From a bacterium (GTDB lineage Bacteria > Patescibacteriota > Patescibacteriia > Patescibacteriales > Patescibacteriaceae), in NCBI GenBank assembly GCA_021818075.1, contig JAKAFD010000029.1:1-9617 (forward strand): a DNA stretch of 9,617 bases, in the 5' to 3' direction. The position numbers and the translations under genes are program-made. The notes below the pieces were generated by a model. The model was not told where the DNA came from. It did no database searches and saw nothing but the letters and a program-made list of their open reading frames with translations. Below are positions 4,827 through 9,617 of this stretch, one piece after another; position 1 is the stretch's first letter; each line of letters opens with the position of its first letter.

Positions 4827-5211
4827 TGGAGATGAGGAGAGTTGAACTCCTGTCTAATAAATCGCGATTAGCACTTCTACAAAGATTAGTTTGATTTGTT
4901 GTTTTATTAAGAGCTAAAAACCAAACAAAAGCGCTCTTAATTAGCTTGAGTAGTTGTCGGCCGATTTAAGTCAAGCGGCCTAAATCAGCTTAGCTCGTGT
5001 AATGACACCGCTGACTAAACCCCGAGCCGGTTTAGGGCGATGGTCGCGGCCCTTAGGCGGCGACAGGAGCGAAAGCCGGCACAGCGAAAGCGCTGGCGAC
5101 TTTGCTCATAAAGTTTTTGGCAGTTATTTGCCTGCGGATAGTTTAAAGCGATAACCGCAACGCCTCTTCGCCATGCTAACCAAAAATTCATTATCGAATC
5201 CTGACATCCCC
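4827..5211 (-). ncRNA. ssrA: tmRNA (transfer-messenger RNA)
   Basis: tmRNA enters stalled ribosomes with SmpB, acts as alanyl-tRNA, then as a message for a degradation tag. The tRNA-like part is formed by the 5' end (GGGGATGTCAGGATTCGA) and the 3' end (GGAGTTCAACTCTCCTCATCTCCA): GGGGATG pairs with CATCTCC over seven pairs including one G-U, with a T arm GGAG-TTCAACT-CTCC and discriminator A. CCA is not encoded. The tag reading frame starts at GCC (5121-5119) after AAATAACT and ends at TAA (5055-5053): 22 residues, beginning AKNFMSKVAS and ending AFAPVAA. The hydrophobic -VAA end fits a ClpXP-type degradation signal. Length is about 385 bases, normal for one-piece tmRNA. The gene lies 122 bases downstream of smpB. 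Confidence 0.95.
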
Positions 5212-5239
5212 GATTTTATCAAGCCCGCTTGATAAAATC
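5212..5239. repeat. Perfect 13-bp inverted repeat abutting the tmRNA 5' end
   Basis: GATTTTATCAAGC and GCTTGATAAAATC are separated by CC and end one base before the first base of tmRNA. In RNA it would form a stable hairpin that could mark the 5' processing site; in DNA it covers the expected -10 region. Confidence 0.75.
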
Positions 5240-5261
5240 GCCCTGAGCAAAGCCGAAGGGC
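5240..5261. repeat. Small palindromic repeat of the CCCTTCGG...CTCAGGG type
   Basis: GCCC...GGGC ends with an imperfect palindrome CCCTGAGCAAAGCCGAAGGG. This belongs by eye to the widespread CCCTGAGC-n-GAAGGG family of short intergenic palindromes found in many bacterial and CPR genomes. Confidence 0.55.
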
Positions 5262-5270
5262 TACCTTTAT

Positions 5271-5330
5271 CAAGTGTCTGGGTCCCGGATCGCGTTCTTT
5301 GCCTTCAGCAAATCACTTGTCCGGGACAAA
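5271..5330. repeat. Interleaved inverted repeats between smpB and ssrA
   Basis: CAAGTG (5271-5276) pairs with CACTTG (5314-5319), and GTCCCGGA (5282-5289) pairs with TCCGGGAC (5320-5327), giving the order A-B-A'-B', which allows a pseudoknot or two alternative folds. TTGTCCGGGACAA (5318-5330) is also a palindrome alone. It may be a decayed palindromic repeat, or the leader of ssrA or end of smpB. Confidence 0.5.
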
Positions 5331-5333
5331 AAC

Positions 5334-5795
5334 TCACACGTTTTTGATTTTTAAGGTCCGCTTCACATCTCTATCAATATCCCGTTTCTTAATGGACTCG
5401 CGTTTGTCATACAGCTTCTTGCCGCGCGCCAAAGCAAACTCCAATTTAACTAAACCGTTTTTAGTATAAAGCTTGGTTGGAACCAAAGTCAAGCCTTTCT
5501 CCTTGGACTTGCCAATCAGATAACTAAGCTCGCTTTTTTTCAACAGCAGCTGCCGGTCTCTAACCGGTTCGTTGGCTTGCTGGCCGGCAAATTTATAAGG
5601 TGAAAAATGCGCGCCCACCAGATAAAACCGGCTCAATTTGTCTCGCTGCCGCAGACTGACATAAGCGCCGCGCAAACTCACCTGTCCTAATTTAGCCGAC
5701 TTAACTTCGGCGCCGCTTAGAATTAAGCCGGCCTCAAAAGTTTCCAGTATTTCATAGTTGAAAAAAGCTTTTTTATTCAAGGCTAAACTCGGCAT
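5334..5795 (-). CDS. smpB: SsrA-binding protein SmpB
   Basis: The 153-residue protein is a full-length SmpB, the partner that delivers tmRNA to stalled ribosomes in trans-translation. Family hallmarks are visible throughout: NKKAFFNYEILETFEAGL at the N terminus, LSGAEVKSAKLGQVSLRGAYV at 26-46, HFSPYKF at about 63-69, R-D-R-Q-L-L-L-K-K at about 79-87, IGKSKEKGLTLVPTKLY at 94-110, and LARGKKLYDKRESIKKRD at about 122-139, followed by the basic tail that enters the mRNA channel. The adjacent ssrA gene on the same strand confirms the assignment. The gene ends in TGA, so UGA is a stop codon in this organism. The 75-base gap from the trigger factor gene is A+T-rich without a clear terminator, and the ATG has no strong Shine-Dalgarno site. 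Confidence 0.97.
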   Translation of the reverse strand: MPSLALNKKAFFNYEILETFEAGLILSGAEVKSAKLGQVSLRGAYVSLRQRDKLSRFYLVGAHFSPYKFAGQQANEPVRDRQLLLKKSELSYLIGKSKEKGLTLVPTKLYTKNGLVKLEFALARGKKLYDKRESIKKRDIDRDVKRTLKIKNV

Positions 5796-5840
5796 ACGGT
5801 AAACTAAAAACTAAATAAACGAGCGGAGCGAATACCAAAC

Positions 5841-5878
5841 TTAAAAATTTTAAATTAAAAATTAAAAATTTTAATTTA
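5841..5878. repeat. A/T-only low-complexity tract between tig and smpB
   Basis: An unbroken run built from TTAAAAATT and its complement; it includes the tig stop codon. Similar words occur at 9464-9603. It is probably a simple intergenic sequence rather than a specific site. Confidence 0.6.
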
Positions 5879-7154
5879 TGTTCCACTCGGCTAATTTCTC
5901 CACGGTGGCGTGGCTGGCCATTTCCGCCGCCAGGCGCCGCCGGTAAGCCGGCGAGTTGATAATCTCCAAAGCGCGGCTGTCAGCCTGATAATGCTCTTTT
6001 AAGTGTTTCAATTCATGTTCAATCTCCGCTTCCGCCGGCTGGATTTTTTCCGTGTCCGCCACCAAACGCAAAGCCAAGGCTGTTTTTACCCGCTTCACGG
6101 CGTCTTCATGCCAGTCAATTTTCAAATCATCCCTGGTTTTTTTAATGCTGGCCAAATAATCATCAAACTTGCCGCCGTAGTGAGCGATATTATGCTCCAT
6201 CTCCCCGAGCATCATTTGCAATTCCGAATCAATCAGGCCCGGCGGCAAATCGCCAAAGCTGGCGTTGGCAATTAATTGATCCAACATTTTAACGCGCGCC
6301 TTGTCGCGCGCTTGCTGTTCTTTTTGGGCTAAAATACTTTGCTTGATATTCTGACGCAAGTCGGCCAAATCTTTTAAACCGAACGGTTTGGCCAGTTCGT
6401 CATCAAGCGGCGGCAAAAGCCTCTCGTACACTTCAATAACTTTAACCTGAAATTCCACCTTTTTGCCGGCAATATTTTTTTGGAAATGCGTTTCCGGATA
6501 CAATAGAGTAAATTCACGCTGCTCGCCCTTGGCGGCGCCGAGTAAATGCTCATCAAAACCCGGGATAATATAATCCTTGCCGATAATGATAGCCGTATCT
6601 TTGGATTGGCCGCCCTCCAGCGGCACTTTGTCCAAAAACATTTTTATATCAACAACCACTTTATCGCCAGCAGCCACCGGCCGGGCCACCAACGCTTCTT
6701 TGGTTCGTGATTCGCGCAATTCGTCCACGGTTTTTTCAATTTCTTTGTCCGCCACTTCCACCGCCTCTGTCTTTAAAGCAAAATTTTTATAGTCGCCCAG
6801 CTTAACTTCCGGCAGCATTTCCACCGTCACTTTGAATTCCAGACTATTGCCCGGTGCCAGCTTGCTGATAGTTACTGGCGGCATGCCCAAACTTGGCCGC
6901 GGACAATTATCCGCCACCAAATCATCCAAATTTTTACTGATAAAAATTTTGGCCGCTTCTTCCCAAATAACAGTTTCACCAACTTGCGCTTTCATGGCCT
7001 GATAAGACGCTTTACCTTCGCGCCAGCCGGCCACCTTAACTTGGCGCGACAAATTATTAGCTGCCGTTTCCAAATACTTGGCAATGTCATTTGACTCGAC
7101 CTCGACGCTGAGTTCGATTTGAGACTCGTTAATTATATTTTTTGTAACTTTCAT
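5871..7154 (-). CDS. tig: Trigger factor (ribosome-associated chaperone and peptidyl-prolyl isomerase)
   Basis: Starting at the ATG at 7154 the protein has 427 residues, usual for the family, and begins MKVTKN as trigger factors do. Starts at 7193 or 7190 would add 13 or 12 residues and overlap the previous gene, and are less likely. Residues 1-115 are the ribosome-docking domain with GWREGK at 43-48, the counterpart of the GFRxGK loop that binds protein L23 at the exit tunnel. Residues about 157-245 are the FKBP-like isomerase domain (GDKVVVDIKMFLD, IPGFDEHLLGAAKGEQREF). The rest is the helical C-terminal substrate cradle. It acts in the cytoplasm on nascent chains. It follows the 80-residue gene by 25 bases and is probably co-transcribed with it. 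No good Shine-Dalgarno site precedes the chosen ATG. Confidence 0.95.
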   Translation of the reverse strand: MKVTKNIINESQIELSVEVESNDIAKYLETAANNLSRQVKVAGWREGKASYQAMKAQVGETVIWEEAAKIFISKNLDDLVADNCPRPSLGMPPVTISKLAPGNSLEFKVTVEMLPEVKLGDYKNFALKTEAVEVADKEIEKTVDELRESRTKEALVARPVAAGDKVVVDIKMFLDKVPLEGGQSKDTAIIIGKDYIIPGFDEHLLGAAKGEQREFTLLYPETHFQKNIAGKKVEFQVKVIEVYERLLPPLDDELAKPFGLKDLADLRQNIKQSILAQKEQQARDKARVKMLDQLIANASFGDLPPGLIDSELQMMLGEMEHNIAHYGGKFDDYLASIKKTRDDLKIDWHEDAVKRVKTALALRLVADTEKIQPAEAEIEHELKHLKEHYQADSRALEIINSPAYRRRLAAEMASHATVEKLAEWNIN

Positions 7155-7179
7155 AATAAAGTTTGGGGGTTGACGCTGC

Positions 7180-7422
7180 TTATGAGACATCAACCCCGTT
7201 TAAATCAATCAGGGGGAAAAAACCAATCGCTTTAGTTTTGGCTTCTTGCTTGTTAGCCGCCAAATAGCTAATCGGAGCATCAATAAAAACCGGGTCGCCA
7301 GCTATTTTCATCAAACTAAACCTAAGACAGCCGGTTTTTTTATTCCAATAAACAATAAATTTTTTAGGCCAGACGCCTAACCGCGTTACCCCCTGCCAGT
7401 CTTCTCCATAAAGCCCTCCCAT
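7180..7422 (-). CDS. Small protein of unknown function (80 residues)
   Basis: I do not recognise this protein. It is likely real because AAAGGAGG (7435-7428), the best ribosome-binding site in the window, sits five bases before the ATG, and because it fits tightly between hppA (22 bases upstream) and tig on the same strand. The sequence has no membrane segment or signal peptide; it is compact and beta-like: a Trp/Gly-rich N terminus (GEDWQGVTRLGVWPKKFIVYW), a possible strand-turn (KKTGCLRFSLMK) and a hydrophobic end (AIGFFPLIDLNGVDV). One Cys at about residue 32. The position suggests co-expression with hppA and tig, not a function. Confidence 0.7.
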   Translation of the reverse strand: MGGLYGEDWQGVTRLGVWPKKFIVYWNKKTGCLRFSLMKIAGDPVFIDAPISYLAANKQEAKTKAIGFFPLIDLNGVDVS

Positions 7423-7427
7423 AGCAT

Positions 7428-7435
7428 CCTCCTTT
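7428..7435 (-). promoter_or_regulatory. Strong Shine-Dalgarno site of the 80-residue gene
   Basis: AAAGGAGG, complementary to the 16S 3' end, with a five-base spacer to the ATG at 7422. It stands out because most genes here lack such a site, and it decides that this small gene is real. Confidence 0.85.
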
Positions 7436-7444
7436 TTAAAATTA

Positions 7445-9463
7445 CTATATTAATAAACCAATTATTAGCAACGCAATTATATTAACAATTTTTATCATCG
7501 GATTAATCGCCGGACCGGCCGTATCCTTATAGGGGTCGCCGACCGTATCGCCGGTCACCGCCGCCTTGTGCGCCTCAGAGCCTTTGCCGCCGTGCGCGCC
7601 TTGTTCAATGTGTTTCTTGGCATTGTCCCAAGCGCCGCCGCCGGAAGTCATGGAAATAGCCACGAAAATGCCGGTCACGATAGTACCGATAAGCAAACCG
7701 CCCAGCGCTTCCACCCCTAAGAGGAAACCAACGATAATCGGCGCCAGTACCGGAATCAAAGCCGGCACCACCATGGCTTTAATCGCCGCCATCGTCACAA
7801 TATCCACCGTCTGACCGTAATCCGGAAGTTCGCTGCCGTCCATAATGCCCGGCTTGGCCCCAAATTGTTCGCGTACATTTTCTACCACGCTGCCAGCCGC
7901 GCGACTGACCGCCTGCATAGCTAAAGCGCCAAAATAATAAGGCAGCAAACCGCCGATAAAGAGTCCTATCATTACCCGATAATCATCAATTAAAAATTTA
8001 TAACCGGTGCCGGCGCTGTGCGTAAAATCAGCAAACAACACCAAGGCCGCCAAAGCCGCGCTGGCAATGGCATAACCCTTAGTCACCGCTTTGGTGGTGT
8101 TGCCCACCGCATCCAGGGGGTCGGTAATATCACGCACCTCTTTGTCCAGCTGAGCCATCTCGGCAATGCCGCCGGCATTGTCGGTAATCGGACCATAAGC
8201 GTCAATCGTCACAATAATACCGGCCATAGATAACATAGCCACCGCCGCCACGGCAATGCCGAACAAACCAGCCAGCAAATAAGCGCCGCCGATGGCCGCC
8301 GCAATCACGATCACCGGCCAAGCCGTCGCTTTCATGGACACCGCCAAACCGGTAATAATATTGGTGCCATGTCCGGTGGTGGAACTGGCCGCGATGTCTT
8401 TAACCGGCTGATATTTGGTGGAGGTATAATATTCGGTAATTACCACCATCAAGGCCGTAACCGCCAAACCGACCAGCGTGCATAAATAAAGATAGTTGAC
8501 ACTGTAAGTCACAGGATCAACGCCGCCGGTAGTCAAGCCGTCGGGGAATAATTTTTTAGTAATGAAATAAAAAGCGACAGCTGATAAGATTTCCGCCACG
8601 GCTAAACCTTTATACAAAGCCGCCATAATATTATGGCTCTTACCCAGACGAATAAAGAAGATGCCAACGACCGAAGCGATAATGGCCGCGCCACCCAAGA
8701 CTAAAGGATAAATTAAAGCCTGTGGTACATTGGCAAACAGTAAAGTGGCTAAAAGCATCGCCGCCACCGCGGTCACCACATAAGTTTCAAATAAATCAGC
8801 CGCCATGCCGGCGCAGTCGCCGACATTATCGCCGACATTATCGGCAATGACCGCCGGATTTCTCGGGTCGTCTTCCGGAATGCCGGCTTCCACTTTGCCG
8901 ACCAAATCAGCGCCCACGTCGGCCGCTTTGGTAAAAATACCGCCGCCCAAGCGGGCAAACACGCTAATAAGCGAACCGCCAAAAGCCAAACCGATTAACG
9001 CATGCACATCCTGCGTGTACCAATACCAGCCGGCAGTGCCGAGTAGTGCCAAACCGACCACTAACAGGCCGGTTACGCTGCCACCCTGCACGGCCACGGC
9101 CAAAGCTTTAGCTAAACCATGGCGAGCCGCTTCGGTGGTACGGACGTTAGCCCGCACGCTGACATGCATGCCGATATAACCAGCCGCCGCGGAAAGTAAA
9201 GCCCCCAGTAAAAAACCAGTGGCTACCGACCAGGATAAACTGGCGGTTAAACCAATAATAAAAAATAGAACAATCGCCACTACGGCAATGGTGCGATACT
9301 GGCGATCCAAATAAGCCTGCGCGCCCTCTTGAATCGCTTTGGCAATTGACTGCATCTTATCATTGCCAGCCGGCAATTTAAGAATGTGCCAAATGAAATA
9401 AGCGCCGTAAGCCAAGGCTAACGCCGCGCAGCCTAAGATCAGATACATAATAGTTGGTGACAT
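7445..9463 (-). CDS. hppA: Membrane-bound proton-translocating pyrophosphatase, K+-independent type
   Basis: This 672-residue integral membrane enzyme hydrolyses pyrophosphate and pumps H+ (in some families Na+) across the cytoplasmic membrane. Length and sequence fit the bacterial family with about 16 membrane helices. The pyrophosphate/Mg-binding signature DVGADLVGKVE is at 182-192, followed by DNVGDNVGDCAGMAADLFETY at 208-228; the second acidic site DAYGPITDNAGG is at 421-432; the C-terminal GDTVGDPYKDTAGPAINP is at 638-655. GNTTKA at 454-459 carries Lys where K+-dependent enzymes have Ala, which marks the K+-independent, normally H+-pumping class. The ATG at 9463 has no Shine-Dalgarno site. 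The gene is first in a same-strand series with the 80-residue gene and tig; no terminator is visible between them. Confidence 0.97.
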   Translation of the reverse strand: MSPTIMYLILGCAALALAYGAYFIWHILKLPAGNDKMQSIAKAIQEGAQAYLDRQYRTIAVVAIVLFFIIGLTASLSWSVATGFLLGALLSAAAGYIGMHVSVRANVRTTEAARHGLAKALAVAVQGGSVTGLLVVGLALLGTAGWYWYTQDVHALIGLAFGGSLISVFARLGGGIFTKAADVGADLVGKVEAGIPEDDPRNPAVIADNVGDNVGDCAGMAADLFETYVVTAVAAMLLATLLFANVPQALIYPLVLGGAAIIASVVGIFFIRLGKSHNIMAALYKGLAVAEILSAVAFYFITKKLFPDGLTTGGVDPVTYSVNYLYLCTLVGLAVTALMVVITEYYTSTKYQPVKDIAASSTTGHGTNIITGLAVSMKATAWPVIVIAAAIGGAYLLAGLFGIAVAAVAMLSMAGIIVTIDAYGPITDNAGGIAEMAQLDKEVRDITDPLDAVGNTTKAVTKGYAIASAALAALVLFADFTHSAGTGYKFLIDDYRVMIGLFIGGLLPYYFGALAMQAVSRAAGSVVENVREQFGAKPGIMDGSELPDYGQTVDIVTMAAIKAMVVPALIPVLAPIIVGFLLGVEALGGLLIGTIVTGIFVAISMTSGGGAWDNAKKHIEQGAHGGKGSEAHKAAVTGDTVGDPYKDTAGPAINPMIKIVNIIALLIIGLLI

Positions 9464-9617
9464 AAATTTTGTTAAATTTTTAATTTTTTAATTTTATAAT
9501 TTTTAAATAATTTTTAATTTCTAAATAACTTTCCAATTAATATCTATTTAAAAATTAGGATTTATTTATAAAATTAAAAATTATAAAATTTAAAAATTTT
9601 AATCTTGCCCATTTTCC
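9464..9617. other. A+T-rich region upstream of hppA with an inverted repeat
   Basis: Almost only A and T. AATTTTATAATTTTTAA (9490-9506) is complementary to 9574-9590, a 17-bp inverted repeat with a 67-base spacer. The hppA promoter must be here, but too many TATAAT-like words occur to choose one. No gene is visible up to the window edge. Confidence 0.55.

Noticed and set aside
4081..5330. CRISPR array or toxin-antitoxin locus in the repeat-rich region
   Set aside because: Repeats are paired with individual tRNAs and not regularly spaced, there are no cas genes, and no plausible small toxin or antitoxin frame is present.
6003..6792. Plus-strand frames opposite the trigger factor gene
   Set aside because: Antisense shadows of tig without ribosome-binding sites or recognisable domains.
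7566..9179. Plus-strand frames of 71-124 codons opposite hppA
   Set aside because: They are antisense shadows of a strongly conserved G+C-rich coding sequence, with no start signals or recognisable protein features.

Overview
The window looks like a chromosomal segment of a Patescibacteria/CPR-type bacterium. This is an inference from several things seen together: tRNA genes without an encoded CCA, A+T-rich low-complexity intergenic tracts, small palindromic repeats around RNA genes, a K+-independent-type membrane pyrophosphatase, mostly weak or absent Shine-Dalgarno sites, and a short cache-domain sensor. UGA ends smpB and UGG encodes Trp, so the recoded UGA of SR1/Gracilibacteria is not supported. 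No 16S rRNA or other phylogenetic marker is present.

Layout. (1) 1-1088, minus: the N-terminal part of a membrane sensor with an extracytoplasmic double-cache region, cut by the window edge. (2) 1279-4054: an A+T-rich accessory module. A winged-helix regulator (minus) diverges from a class I SAM methyltransferase (plus), which is followed by a compact RlmN/Cfr-like radical SAM enzyme and a strong terminator. The regulatory region upstream of the methyltransferase is duplicated upstream of the radical SAM gene with the same spacing, and both copies carry a perfect 8-bp-arm palindrome. (3) 4081-4817, minus: tRNA-Gly(GCC) and tRNA-Leu(UAA). Each is followed by a ~225-bp unit made of a terminator-like hairpin, a ~155-bp structured element and an exact second copy of that tRNA's own 3' end. 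(4) 4827-5795, minus: tmRNA (ssrA) with a long 22-residue tag and its partner gene smpB, separated by small palindromes. (5) 5871-9463, minus: trigger factor, an 80-residue protein of unknown function with an excellent ribosome-binding site, and a membrane proton pyrophosphatase, probably co-transcribed at least in part. (6) 9464-9617: very A+T-rich DNA with an inverted repeat and no recognisable gene.

How it fits together. The right two thirds is housekeeping: ion-pumping bioenergetics, nascent-chain folding, and rescue of stalled ribosomes (SmpB with tmRNA), plus two tRNAs. The left third is accessory: a regulator with two methyltransferases that appear to be separately transcribed but co-regulated. 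The two features most worth a second look are the paired tRNA-3'-end units and the duplicated promoter/operator around the methyltransferase gene.
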